This document shows, one piece after another, positions 35,093-44,196 of a DNA stretch of 64,000 bases. The position numbers were made by a program, and so were the translations under genes. Under the pieces are notes generated by a model that saw only the letters and a program-made list of their open reading frames with translations, was not told where the DNA came from and searched no databases. The DNA is from Melastoma dodecandrum (taxonomy: Eukaryota > Streptophyta > Magnoliopsida > Myrtales > Melastomataceae), in NCBI GenBank assembly GCA_029817715.1, contig JARUPY010000210.1, forward strand, positions 58,142 through 122,141, read 5' to 3'. Every line of letters begins with the position of its first letter. Position 1 is the stretch's first letter.

Positions 35093-36392
35093 TATTGTCA
35101 GCCCGCGCTCGACGCGCAGCGCCATCCGCGGGCACTGCCTGCTGATCCTGGCGACCGGCGGCCTCCTGGTCTTCGGCTTCGGCACCATGGCCGCGACGAT
35201 GGACCTTTCCGGCGCCGTGCTCGCGTCCGGGACCGTCGTGGTGAAGTCCTCGGTCAAGAAGGTCAGCCACCCGACCGGGGGGATCGTCGGCCGCCTCCTC
35301 GTCGACGAGGGGACCCACGTGCGCAAGGGCGACATCCTGGTCCATCTCGACGAGACGGTCGCCGCCGCCACCGTCGACGCCCTCGCACGCGACTTCTCCG
35401 AGCTGGAGGCGCAGCGCGATCGGCTCGAAGCGGAGGCGGCCGGCGCCGAGCAGGTCGTCTTCGACAAGGACCTCGTCGCGGCTTCGGCCGGTAACTCCGA
35501 CATCGCCCGCATCATGACCGGGGAGGCCAAGCTCTTCGCGCTGCGCCGAAGTGCCCGCGAGGGCCAGAAGAAGCAGATGGCCGAGCGGATTGCCCAGCTC
35601 GGCAACGAGATCGAGGCGCTGCGCCAGCAGCAGCACGCCAAGGACGAGGAGCTCTCCATCGTGCGCAAGGAGCTCGACGCCGTGCAGCAGCTGTACGACC
35701 GCAGCCTCGTGCAGCTGCCGCGCGTCGATGCGCTGAAGCGCGACGTCGCCCGCATCTCGGGCGAAGGCGGCGCGCTGACCGCGGAGATCGCGCAGGCCGA
35801 GGGTAAGATCGCCGAGACCAAGCTCCAGATCATCCAGATCGACGCCGATATGCGCAGCGACGTCGGCCGCCAGCTCGGCGAGATCCGCGCCAAGACCTCC
35901 GACGTCACCGGCCGCCGCATCGCGGCGGAGGACCAGCTGCAGCACCTCGACATCCGGGCGCCGCAGGACGGCGTCGTGCACGAGCTCGCGGTCCACGCGA
36001 AGGGCGCCGTGATCTCGCCGGGCGAGCCGATCCTGTTGATCGTGCCCGACCGGGACCGGCTCGTCGCCGAGGTCCGCGTCGCGCCGAACGACATCGACAA
36101 GGTGGGGCCGGACCAGCCGGCGATCCTGCGCTTCCCGAGCTTCAACCAGCGCACCACGCCCGAGGTCGATGCCCACGTGACCCGCATCGCCGCCGACACG
36201 TCGTCCGATCCGCACGGCACGCCCTACTATCTCGTGCAGATCGCGCTCGCGGCGGACGCCACGGTCGCCGGCACGACGCTCAAGCCCGGGATGCCGGTCG
36301 ACGCCTATATCGAGACCGGCGAGCGCACCATGCTCTCCTATCTCATGACGCCCCTGAGCGACCAGATGAGCCGGGCCTTCCGCGAGAAGTAG
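35073..36392 (+). CDS. HlyD-family type I secretion periplasmic adaptor
   Basis: 439 residues from the ATG at 35073 (overlapping the ABC gene by 20 bases). A short cytoplasmic N-terminus, one membrane helix (LLILATGGLLVFGFGTMAA), a lipoyl-like hairpin (VVKSSVKKVSHPTGGIVG), then a long coiled coil (about residues 105-270: LEAQRDRLEAEAAGAEQVVF, QLGNEIEALRQQQHAKDEEL). The second half-lipoyl and beta-barrel segment is DIRAPQDGVVHELAVHAKG and the end is TLKPGMPVDAYIETGERT, as in PrtE. It would link the ABC ATPase to an outer-membrane channel, but its partner ATPase here is broken. Confidence 0.92.
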   Translation: MSKLPSNIVSPRSTRSAIRGHCLLILATGGLLVFGFGTMAATMDLSGAVLASGTVVVKSSVKKVSHPTGGIVGRLLVDEGTHVRKGDILVHLDETVAAATVDALARDFSELEAQRDRLEAEAAGAEQVVFDKDLVAASAGNSDIARIMTGEAKLFALRRSAREGQKKQMAERIAQLGNEIEALRQQQHAKDEELSIVRKELDAVQQLYDRSLVQLPRVDALKRDVARISGEGGALTAEIAQAEGKIAETKLQIIQIDADMRSDVGRQLGEIRAKTSDVTGRRIAAEDQLQHLDIRAPQDGVVHELAVHAKGAVISPGEPILLIVPDRDRLVAEVRVAPNDIDKVGPDQPAILRFPSFNQRTTPEVDAHVTRIAADTSSDPHGTPYYLVQIALAADATVAGTTLKPGMPVDAYIETGERTMLSYLMTPLSDQMSRAFREK

Positions 36393-36572
36393 GCCCGCTA
36401 GGGCGTCTCCCGCTCACGGCGGCGCCCGCTCATTTCCCGGCGGCCCACCGCAACCGCGCGGCGGAGAATCTGTTCGTCGAAAGGAACGTGTCCGCCCGGT
36501 GCCAACATCTGCTTCAATCGATGGCCCGATGAGGTAAGGAAGACGGCGGGCGATCGAAGGAGGAGAACAAAG

Positions 36573-37469
36573 ATGACACTCGAAGCCATGGCAGAGCAGA
36601 TCTCGAAGGGGGCAGGCTTCGTCGCTGCGCTCGACCAGAGCGGCGGCTCCACCCCCGGGGCCCTCAAGGATTACGGCATACCGGAGAGCGAATATTCGGG
36701 CGATGCCGAGATGTACCGCCTCATGCACGAGATGCGCGTCCGCGTGATGAGCGCGCCGGCCTTCACGGGCGACAAGGTGCTCGGGTCCATCCTCTTCGAG
36801 CGGACGATGGACGGCGAAGCGGGTGGCAAGCCGGTGCCGACCTTCCTGTGGGAGGATCGCAAGGTCGTCCCCTTCCTCAAGGTCGACAAGGGCAAGGAGA
36901 CCGAGGCGGACGGCGTCGAGCTGATGAAGCCCATCCCGGGGCTGGACGAGCTGCTGGCGCGCGCCGCCAAGCTCGGCGTCTACGGCACCAAGATGCGCTC
37001 GGTCATCAGGCTGGCCTCGAAGACCGGCATCGCCGCCATCGTCGCGCAGCAGTTCGAGGTCGGACAGCAGATCATCAAGCACGGCCTGATGCCGATCATC
37101 GAGCCCGAGGTGCTGGTCAAGAGCCCTGAGAAGGCGGAGGCGGAAGACATCCTGCTGAAGGAGTTGGAGGCGGCCCTCGAGCGTCTGCCGGCCGGGCAGA
37201 AGGTGATGCTCAAGCTGACGATCCCGACCAAGCCCGACCTCTACAAGGCGCTGACCGAGCACGAGAAGGTCGCGCGGCTGGTCGCGCTGTCTGGCGGCTA
37301 CAGCCAGGCCGAGGCCTGCGAGAGGCTCTCGCACAACCACGGGATGATCGCGAGCTTCTCCAGGGCCCTGCTCGAAGGCCTGCGCAAGCAGCAGAGCGAC
37401 GAGGAGTTCGACGCTAAGATCGCCGCTTCGATCGACAAGATCTACACGGCGTCGACGGTCAAGGTGTGA
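36573..37469 (+). CDS. Class I fructose-bisphosphate aldolase
   Basis: 298 residues, preceded by GGAGGAG 9 bases upstream of the ATG. The bacterial class I family: GAGFVAALDQSGGSTPGAL, SAPAFTGDKVLGSILFERTM, VPFLKVDKGKETEADGVELM, and IIEPEVLVKSPEKA. VMLKLTIPTKPDLYKAL carries the Schiff-base lysine, and ALSGGYSQAEAC the phosphate-binding loop. It cleaves fructose-1,6-bisphosphate in glycolysis/gluconeogenesis and is metal-independent. It is not obviously part of the surrounding glycan genes and is followed by its own terminator. Confidence 0.95.
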   Translation: MTLEAMAEQISKGAGFVAALDQSGGSTPGALKDYGIPESEYSGDAEMYRLMHEMRVRVMSAPAFTGDKVLGSILFERTMDGEAGGKPVPTFLWEDRKVVPFLKVDKGKETEADGVELMKPIPGLDELLARAAKLGVYGTKMRSVIRLASKTGIAAIVAQQFEVGQQIIKHGLMPIIEPEVLVKSPEKAEAEDILLKELEAALERLPAGQKVMLKLTIPTKPDLYKALTEHEKVARLVALSGGYSQAEACERLSHNHGMIASFSRALLEGLRKQQSDEEFDAKIAASIDKIYTASTVKV

Positions 37470-37501
37470 GGCCTCGGCCGAAGGTTTAGGTAAACACCAC
37501 T

Positions 37502-37537
37502 GGGGAGGAGGCGACGCTACGCCCCCTCCCCTTTTTT
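37502..37537 (+). terminator. Intrinsic terminator of the aldolase gene
   Basis: A 12-base GC-rich stem (37502-37513 with 37520-37531, one mismatch) around a 6-base loop, followed by six T (37532-37537). It lies 32 bases after the aldolase stop and on the opposite strand has no T-run, so it serves the forward gene. Confidence 0.88.
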
Positions 37538-37544
37538 ATCTCTC

Positions 37545-38408
37545 TCATTGTGCCGGCGCGTAGCAGGCAATCTTGATCTTCTGCGCTGCGGGACCCGAGA
37601 TCACATCGCGAAGCGCTGGCGGTCGGAGGGCAGAAGCAGGGTGTTTTCCCCGCGGCCCCGTCCCTTTGACGATGGCGCGGCCCTCGACATGGAAGACGTC
37701 GTAGCCGAGCGACTTTACCAGGGGTGCGATCCGCGGGTCGGATCCGAAATCCTCGATCAAGAGAGCGGGGCGGCAACGTTCGATCGTCGCGCGCGCGCCG
37801 CTTAGGACGGCAAACTCGAGGCCTTGGACGTCGACCTTGATGAAGGCGGGCGAGAGCTGAAAGGCGTCGAACGTGGCGAGCTTGCACGCGACGGATCGCA
37901 GGACGAGCTGGCGCTCGTCGAAGCCGTAGATTGTCGCGGGACCGAGCCACCCGGCGGCATTGTCGCGATCGACGGAGGCGAGGCCGTCGTAGACGAAGCC
38001 GCGGTAGCTCGGCACGAAGAGCGTGAACGCGCCTTCGTTGTCCCCGAGGCCGCATCCCTCGATGCGGACGTTCGCTTGTCCTGCGTAGCGGCGCGCCAGG
38101 ATATCTGCGAGGCGCGGGTTCGCCTCGAAGGCGACGATCGGCGCCTTGGGCTGGAAGAGCCGCATCGACTCGATGCTCTGGCCGTGGTTGGCGCCGACAT
38201 CCACCAGCACTTCCTCCGCCTCCCGGCGCAGCGCCGAAAGAATGCCGAAGTCAGGCTCGTGCGGTCGTCGCAGGAGGCGCCGCGCATGCCGGTAGAAGGC
38301 GTCCTTGGCGGGCTTTAGCGCCGGCGCATAGCTTTGTGCGGTGCGCAGGGCCTTGCGATAGTCCATCTCAACGCCCGTAAACGCCGAGGTCTTTCTCGAA
38401 CGGAGCAT
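37545..38408 (-). CDS. FkbM-family SAM-dependent methyltransferase
   Basis: 287 residues; the ATG at 38408 has AAGGAGG 6 bases upstream, which decides the start. VLVDVGANHGQSIESMRLFQ is SAM motif I, IVAFEANPRLADILARRY the next acidic strand, and FIKVDVQGLEFAVLSGARAT the DVxG(x)E signature. The end is a basic tail. It probably methylates a glycan. It is the last gene of the leftward group that begins at the polymerase-like gene (45.6 kb), or a separate unit. Confidence 0.88.
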   Translation of the reverse strand: MLRSRKTSAFTGVEMDYRKALRTAQSYAPALKPAKDAFYRHARRLLRRPHEPDFGILSALRREAEEVLVDVGANHGQSIESMRLFQPKAPIVAFEANPRLADILARRYAGQANVRIEGCGLGDNEGAFTLFVPSYRGFVYDGLASVDRDNAAGWLGPATIYGFDERQLVLRSVACKLATFDAFQLSPAFIKVDVQGLEFAVLSGARATIERCRPALLIEDFGSDPRIAPLVKSLGYDVFHVEGRAIVKGTGPRGKHPASALRPPALRDVISGPAAQKIKIACYAPAQ

Positions 38409-38432
38409 CCAAGCCTCCTTGGATAGCGGCGG

Positions 38433-39179
38433 TCACAACGACAGCTTCTTGAAAATGGGCTCGGGTATCGCGCGGATGATCAGCATGATGAGCCGCCAGG
38501 CCGGGCGCACGTAGATGACGTCCTTTTGCCGCTCGACAACCGCGGAGGATCGCGTCGCCGACCCTCGCCGGGCTCCGCCGTCAGCGCGCCAGGCAGCTTC
38601 ATGCCATCCGTCATGCGGGTCCGGACGAAGCCGGGCTTCACCGTGAGGACACGCACGCCGGTCTTCGCGGCGCGATGGCGCAGGCCGGCGAGATAGGCGG
38701 TCAGCCCGGCCTTCGCGGAGCCATAGATGTAGTTCGAAGCGCGACCACGATCGCCTGCGACCGACGAGACGCCAACGATGACGCCATGGCCGCGCGCGAG
38801 AAAACCGCTCGGCCAGAAGCCCGAGGATAAGCGCCGGCCCCTCGTAGTTGGAGCGCATCACAATTGCTGCCCGGTCGAGGTCCGCCTCTGAGTCCTTCTG
38901 TTCGCCGAGGAGGCCGATGACGCAAACAACGGCATCCGGCAGCTCGGGGAGCGCGTCGAGGAAGCTCGGAAAGGACGCAGTATCGAGGACGTCGAAGCGA
39001 TGGCTCGTCACGGCATTGCCGCTCCGGGCGGCGATGTCGTCACGCTCGCGCTGCAACGCGTCGAGATCGCGGCCGGCCAGTCGGATGGTCCAGCCTGCGG
39101 CGGCGAACGATCGCGCCGTCATGCGGCCGATATCGGACGTGCCGCCAAGGACGAGAAGTGTCTTGCTGCCGGGGCTCAT
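38433..39179 (-). CDS. dprE2: DprE2-like SDR, 2-keto-pentose reductase of the arabinose-donor pathway, frameshifted
   Basis: The ATG at 39179 opens MSPGSKTLLVLGGTSDIG (the GGTSDIGR form of the NAD(P) motif), then MRSNYEGPALILGLLAERF. Near 38805 the reading shifts (an extra T in a TTTT run) and continues in the next frame ARGHGVIVGVSSVAGDRG, then RASNYIYGSAKAGLTAYL with the catalytic YxxxK, and TVKPGFVRTRMTDGMKLP. Around 38560-38580 it shifts back and ends with AWRLIMLIIRAIPEPIFKKL, a C-terminal amphipathic helix. Combined length is 248 residues, as in DprE2. It reduces the keto-sugar made by DprE1 to polyprenylphosphoryl-arabinose. Confidence 0.82.
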   Translation of the reverse strand: MSPGSKTLLVLGGTSDIGRMTARSFAAAGWTIRLAGRDLDALQRERDDIAARSGNAVTSHRFDVLDTASFPSFLDALPELPDAVVCVIGLLGEQKDSEADLDRAAIVMRSNYEGPALILGLLAERFSRARPWRHRWRLVGRRRSWSRFELHLWLREGRADRLSRRPAPSRREDRRACPHGEARLRPDPHDGWHEAAWRADGGARRGSATRSSAVVERQKDVIYVRPAWRLIMLIIRAIPEPIFKKLSL

Positions 39180-39189
39180 GACCGCGCTT

Positions 39190-40522
39190 TCATAGTCCGA
39201 GGCGCTCCGCGAGGTGGGACTGGACGCGGCCTTCGGGATCGACCGATCGGCGAAGCGCGCGGAAGCGCTCGAGGCCGGGATACCCCGCCTCGAACGTCGC
39301 GCGCGACTGGCGCGAATCCTTGGCGAGATACAGGCGACCTCCGGCGGCGACGACGAGTGTGTCGAGCTCCTCGAGGAAGTCGAGCAAGCCTGCCCGCAGG
39401 GGGAAGTCGAGGGCGAGCGTGTATCCGGGACAGGGAAACGAGAGCAGGCCCTCGCTCGGGCCGAGCTTCTTGAGGACGGCGAGGAACGATGCGTCCCCAC
39501 GCGCCGCGACACGGCCGAGAATGTCGCCGAGGACCCGTCCGGCTCCGACAAGAGGGACGACGCACTGGTACTGCACGAACCCGCGCCGGCCATACATCCG
39601 GTTCCACGCCCCAACGGCATCGAGGGGGAAGAAATAGGTCCCGACCGGCACGAGACGCGAACGAGCCGCCCCGCGGGCGTTGCGCCGGAAATAGATCTCG
39701 TTGAAGGCGCGGACACTCCACCGGTTGAGGCAGACAGCGGGGACGTCGATCGGCACCGAGACGCGCGGCTTTCGGAGCGGCGGAAACCGAGTTTTCGACG
39801 CGCGGCCCTCGAGGTCCGCGAGGGCCGCGTGCTCGCCGAGGAAGATCAACGAGCGACCGAGCTGTCGCCCCTGCGCCAAGCCGTCGATCCAGGCGACCGA
39901 GTAGGTCGCGGCGTCACTCGCGTCGAGAGCGGCCATGGCTGCATCGAGATCGGGCGCGACGATCGTGCGTTGCTTGATCCAGCCTGTGTCCACCCGGCGC
40001 AGCCGAAGCGTCGCTTCGGTGATGGTGCCCGTGAGGCCCATGCCGCCGATCGTGGCCGCGAAGAGCTCGGCGTTCTCGTGACGCGAGACCCGCAGGAGCT
40101 GGCCGCTGCCCGTGGCCAGGACGAAGCTGTCGACATGGGCGCCGAAGCCGCCGTCGCGATGATGGTTCTTGCCGTGCACGTCCGCCGCGATCGCGCCGCC
40201 GACCGTGACGTATGCCGTGCCGGGGACAACGGTCGGAAAGACGCCGCGGCGAAAGAAACGTGGTGATAAGATCGGCGATCAGCACGCCCGCCTCGACGGT
40301 GACCGTTCCGCTCTCGGGATCGAAGGCACGGATGCGATCGAGGGCGCGCATCGGCAACGTCTGACGCACTCCGATGCCGGCATCGCCATAGGCGCGACCG
40401 TTGCCGCGCGCGACGCCGCCCCGGATCGCCGCCGTCGCCTTGCGCGCTTCGTCGGACGTGTGCGGCGTGACGATCTCCGTGGCCACGAGGGGATAGCGGC
40501 CCCAGCCGGAGAGCGCCGTCAC
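39190..40522 (-). CDS. dprE1: DprE1-like FAD-dependent polyprenylphosphoryl-ribose 2'-oxidase, frameshifted
   Basis: The start is a GTG at 40522 overlapping the gtrA stop (GTGA); it reads TALSGWGRYPLVATEIVTP and RGNGRAYGDAGI, the FAD-binding (PP-loop) part. Near 40255 one extra base in a CCGCGG run shifts the frame; it then continues VFPTVVPGTAYVTVGGAIAA and DVHGKNHHRDGGFGAHVDSF. This contains the conserved HGKNHHxxGxFG segment of the DprE1 family, then GMGLTGTITEATLRLRRV and NRMYGRRGFVQYQCVVP. Without the extra base the gene has 444 codons. It oxidises C2 of polyprenylphosphoryl-beta-D-ribose. The mycobacterial enzyme has a reactive Cys387; the position here is hard to align. Confidence 0.87.
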
Positions 40523-40959
40523 GGCATCCCCCTGGCGAAGACGAAGCGCCTGTCGAGCCGGTACTTCAGCCAGTTGCCGAGAGCCAAGCCGACGACGGCG
40601 CCGAGATACTTGGCCTCCATGGTGTGGCACGCATGCCAGGCCGCGAGCTCCACGCCCCAGAACAGCAGCGTCTTTGCGACGCCGAAGGCGCCGTAGGCGG
40701 CGATCTTGCGGGCCTCGCCGACGGCATCCTGATAGGGGTCGAAAAACACCCAGTACTTGTCGCGCAGGTACTTGACGAGGAACCCGACCGCCGTGCCGGA
40801 CAGGATCGATACCATCAGCGTCATGCCCGGCACGACGTGGACGACGATTGCCTGGGTCGCGACGTTCGCAACGCCTGCCGCCACGGCGAACAAGACGTAG
40901 CGCGCCAGAATGGCGCCTCTAGAAAGGATGGGACGACCGAGCGCTTGCGCATCGCTCAT
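40519..40959 (-). CDS. gtrA: GtrA-family membrane protein
   Basis: 146 residues with four hydrophobic segments (ILARYVLFAVAAGVANVATQ; MVSILSGTAVGFLVKYLRDK; IAAYGAFGVAKTLLFWG; KYLGAVVGLALGNWLKYRLD) and the family ending YRLDRRFVF. GtrA proteins translocate or assist translocation of polyprenyl-linked sugars. In mycobacteria Rv3789 (GtrA) sits next to dprE1. It overlaps dprE1 by 4 bases. Confidence 0.9.
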   Translation of the reverse strand: MSDAQALGRPILSRGAILARYVLFAVAAGVANVATQAIVVHVVPGMTLMVSILSGTAVGFLVKYLRDKYWVFFDPYQDAVGEARKIAAYGAFGVAKTLLFWGVELAAWHACHTMEAKYLGAVVGLALGNWLKYRLDRRFVFARGMP

Positions 40960-40981
40960 GGGCAGCCCCTGCCGGACGAGG

Positions 40982-42481
40982 TCACATCGCCCCCAGCAGA
41001 ATCGCGCCGACGAGGAGCGCGGTGACGAGACTGTTCTTGTCGCGCAAGGCGAAGACGACCGGATCGTCGGTCATCATGCGGCGATGGGCCAGCATGAGGA
41101 TCCGCCCGAGCCAGTACATCAGGATCGGGCAGATGAGCCAGAGCGCCTGCGGATGCCGGTAGAGATTGTGAACCGTCACCGACGAGATGTAGAGCGCGAA
41201 GACGGTGACCCCATTGAAGGCGCTCGCCGCCGCCAACGCCGCGACGATGTCGAGCTCGGACTTGCGGTAGTTGCGGTTCGCAGGATCGGGAAGATCGCTA
41301 TCGAGCAGCGTCGCCAGCTCGACGTAGCGCTTGACCAGCGCGAGCGCGGTGAAGATGAAGACCGAGAAAGCCAGCAGCCATTCCGACACCGGCACCGAGA
41401 TCGCCGCAGCGCCGCCGATCACTCGAAGGCTGTAGAGCGTGGCGAGCGCAATCACGTCGACCATCATCTTGCGCTTGAGGATGAAGGTGTAGGCCGTGGT
41501 CAGGGCGAGATAGGCGAAGAGAACGACGGCGAGCAGGGGCGCGATGAGAAGCGCGCCCGTCATCGACAGGGCAAGCAGGACCGGCACTGCGAGAAGCGCC
41601 TGCGAGATCGGCACGGTGCCGGCGGCCAGCGGTCGGAGCCGCTTGGTCGGATGCGCGCGATCGGCGGCGATATCGACGAGGTCGTTAAGGATGTAGATGC
41701 TCGAGGCCGCGAGGCAGAACGCCGCGATCGCGCCGACGGCATCGCCGAGCGACACGAGGTTGAAGCGCTGGGCGGTCACGAGAGGCACGAGTATGAGGGC
41801 GTTCTTGGCCCACTGATGGACGCGCAGCAGCTTCGTCCAGGCCCGAAGCGGTGCGGCCTGCGAGGCCAGAAAGACCGCGCCCGGCGCGAAGGCCGCGAGC
41901 CTGGCACGAATCGTGGCGGAGGCATTGACCGCGACCTGGGCACGCGCGACCTTCCACACCGCGAGGTCTGCCGGGCCGTTGCCGACATACTCGAAGCCAT
42001 GGTGCCCGAAGCGCTCGACGAGACGCTCCGCCTTGATCTCCGAGGACAGGTTCTCGGTGTGGCTCGAGGCGAGCCAGCCATCGAAGACACCCAGATGCGC
42101 GGCGATTGCCGACACGTAGCGCGCGTTGCTGGCGGACGCGAGGTAGACCGGCCGGCCGGCGGCGCGGGCGGCCTGGATCAGGCCGAGGACATCCGCGTCG
42201 TAGGGAAGGCCAGCAGGGTCGATGTCTGTCGCATCGGCAATGCGGGCCTTCAGCGCCGCCTTGCCTTGCAGAAGGGCCGAGACAAGGCCCGGGACGCGAA
42301 ACGGATCCTGACCCAGATGCGCGAAGGCCGCTTCGATCAGGAGGTCGGTCCGGATCAACGTCCCGTCGAGATCGACGACGAGCGGGAGGGCCTCCGCAGC
42401 GGCCACCGCGTCGCGCTGGCCTACTGCGCCCAGCGACTGGCGCCCGGACGAAGAAAAAGACGTCAGGTCGACGCTGCTCAT
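40982..42481 (-). CDS. HAD-UbiA fusion, polyprenyl-phosphate phosphoribosyltransferase-like
   Basis: 499 residues from the ATG at 42481. Residues about 35-215 are a HAD domain with the nucleophile LPLVVDLDGTLIRTDLLIEA, VYLASASNARYVSAIAAHLG and YVGNGPADLAVWKVA. Residues about 230-495 are a UbiA prenyltransferase: the first Asp-rich motif NDLVDIAADRAHPTKRLRPL and a second in YVELATLLDSDLPDPANRNY, with about eight membrane helices. The NDxxDxxxDxxHPxKRxRP motif is like that of mycobacterial decaprenyl-phosphate phosphoribosyltransferase (Rv3806c). That reaction leaves a 5'-phosphate needing removal, a job the fused HAD domain could do (inference). Confidence 0.88.
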   Translation of the reverse strand: MSSVDLTSFSSSGRQSLGAVGQRDAVAAAEALPLVVDLDGTLIRTDLLIEAAFAHLGQDPFRVPGLVSALLQGKAALKARIADATDIDPAGLPYDADVLGLIQAARAAGRPVYLASASNARYVSAIAAHLGVFDGWLASSHTENLSSEIKAERLVERFGHHGFEYVGNGPADLAVWKVARAQVAVNASATIRARLAAFAPGAVFLASQAAPLRAWTKLLRVHQWAKNALILVPLVTAQRFNLVSLGDAVGAIAAFCLAASSIYILNDLVDIAADRAHPTKRLRPLAAGTVPISQALLAVPVLLALSMTGALLIAPLLAVVLFAYLALTTAYTFILKRKMMVDVIALATLYSLRVIGGAAAISVPVSEWLLAFSVFIFTALALVKRYVELATLLDSDLPDPANRNYRKSELDIVAALAAASAFNGVTVFALYISSVTVHNLYRHPQALWLICPILMYWLGRILMLAHRRMMTDDPVVFALRDKNSLVTALLVGAILLGAM

Positions 42482-42530
42482 CGGCGATGCGCCGCTTCGT
42501 GCGCCGTCCCGGAGCGAAGACGGCGGCTCG

Positions 42531-44135
42531 TCACCGCGACACCGAGGCGTCGGCGGCATCGCATCCGGACAGGCGCCACGCGTATAGGTAGTCGTCGCCG
42601 TCATCCTGCTGCGAGCTGTTCTCGTAGCGCGAGAGATCGGAGACCCGGCCGACCTCGTCCCCCGCGAGAACGTCAGGGTCGGGCTCGGATAATGCGTAAG
42701 CGAATGCTTCAGGGCGGAGACGGTGGCGGTTTGGTAGCCACCCAGATCCTTCTGGTAGGACAGGACGAAGCGCACGCCGCGGCGGCAGAGCAGCGGCCTT
42801 ATATCGGCGTGGTGCTCGATCGCCCGCAGGTAGGCGCGGTCGTTGACCAGGCCCTCGAGCTGCGTGACCGGTCCCACATAATGGGCCGCGAAAGAGCCGG
42901 CGCGATCGCCCATCGCGAGGCGCGCCCCTTTGAAGACGGGACCGAACGTGGAAACAGCCTCGAGGTTGACGGGCTCGAAGCTCTGCTCGGCGCGCGTCGC
43001 GCCGTCGCGCAGCACGACCACGGCGATAAGCAGGACCAGGAGCGTGGCGGCGATCTCGACGCGCGAGTCGAGCTGCGGAGGGTTTCCGCGCAAGGTGGTC
43101 GTCGAGCACGTGAAAGATCACCGCGAGACCGATGAGCGCAGAGAAGGCATACCAGGGCCACACCGCCCACGAGGAGAAGGCCGTGAGCTTCAGCGCGAAC
43201 AGCAGGAAGCCGACGACGTAGCCGAGGCAGAGCGGCCGCGACTTCCAACCTTCCCTCGTCGCCGCAAGCGCGAGGAGCGTCAGCGCGAAGATGACGAGCG
43301 GACGACCGATGAAGGATTTCAGGAAGGCGATCGTGTCGCGCAGCGTACCGGGACCGTGCCAGTACGCCGCCGCCTGGTCGAGCAGCGCGCGGTTGAGCTG
43401 CAGACCACCCAGCGACTTGATGGATCCCGAGACGGGGAAGGGTAGCCCGAACACACAGAGGTTGACGCTCACATAGAGCGCGCCGACGAGGACCATGGGC
43501 ACCAGCGCTGGCAGCGTCCGGCGGACAGTGCCGGAGGCGAAGAGCATGGTCGGCAGCACGAAGACGGCGGCATCGATGCGGGCACCGATGCACAGGACGG
43601 CCGCCAGGCCGAAGGCAACCGCGCTGCCGCGCCCTTCCCAGCGCGCGACGGCGATCTTGGTAAACAGACCGAGCGCGAAGATCAGCAGGGAGACTTCCAT
43701 CCCCTTCATGATCATCGGCCACGCGAGCAGCGCGAAGCTCACCGCGAAGATGATCTGAAACAAAACGGCCTTGGTTCGAAATGAGGCGAGGAACAGCCAG
43801 AGGCCGGCGGTGACCAAAATGAGCTCGATCAGCACCGTCGCATAGGGCGAAGCGCCGATCGTGAGGTCCTGCACGACGAGCAGGACCAGCCAGAGAGGGT
43901 GGTAGCCGTTGGTGAGCGTCTGACCGTCGAAGGTGCTCAAGCCGTGATGCGCAATGTTTTGTGCGATGACCGTGTAGTAATAGGCATCGTCTTCCAAGTA
44001 GAGTGTGCCGACCTGCTTATACTGCAGGGCAAATCGCAGGCAGATCAGCGACACGAACACGAGGCAAGAGGCGACGCTCGTCCACTTCATCTCGCGGGGG
44101 AGGAGTCGCTCGTCACCCCTGGCTGCGAAGGTCAT
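42531..44135 (-). CDS. GT-C type membrane glycosyltransferase, frameshifted
   Basis: The ATG at 44135 (MTFAARGDERLLPREMKW) is taken as start. TM1 is followed by YLEDDAYYYTVIAQNIAHHG, the acidic DD motif of GT-C enzymes, and by TNGYHPLWLVLLVVQDL. About ten membrane segments follow to 43090. There the frame shifts, and coding continues SRVEIAATLLVLLIAVVVL, then NDRAYLRAIEHHADIRPLLC to about 42650. A slip in a GGGGG run then gives the end GDEVGRVSDLSRYEN and LYAWRLSGC. Two compensating slips fit one gene of about 535 residues. Next to an arabinose-donor pathway it could be the enzyme that uses it, but no specific motif proves this. Confidence 0.7.
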   Translation of the reverse strand: MTFAARGDERLLPREMKWTSVASCLVFVSLICLRFALQYKQVGTLYLEDDAYYYTVIAQNIAHHGLSTFDGQTLTNGYHPLWLVLLVVQDLTIGASPYATVLIELILVTAGLWLFLASFRTKAVLFQIIFAVSFALLAWPMIMKGMEVSLLIFALGLFTKIAVARWEGRGSAVAFGLAAVLCIGARIDAAVFVLPTMLFASGTVRRTLPALVPMVLVGALYVSVNLCVFGLPFPVSGSIKSLGGLQLNRALLDQAAAYWHGPGTLRDTIAFLKSFIGRPLVIFALTLLALAATREGWKSRPLCLGYVVGFLLFALKLTAFSSWAVWPWYAFSALIGLAVIFHVLDDHLARKPSAARLARRDRRHAPGPAYRRGRAARRRDARRAELRARQPRGCFHVRSRLQRGAPRDGRSRRLFRGPLCGTGHAARGPGQRPRLPAGDRAPRRYKAAALPPRRALRPVLPEGSGWLPNRHRLRPEAFAYALSEPDPDVLAGDEVGRVSDLSRYENSSQQDDGDDYLYAWRLSGCDAADASVSR

Positions 44136-44196
44136 TACCCTACCTTTTGCGCGCGAAAGCGTCCCAAATCGAGAGAGACAGCGCCCTCCGTGCACG

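Noticed and set aside
40910..43135. A 741-codon open frame on the plus strand opposite the HAD-UbiA gene
   Set aside because: Arg/Glu/Asp-rich antisense product; the minus strand carries clear HAD and UbiA motifs.
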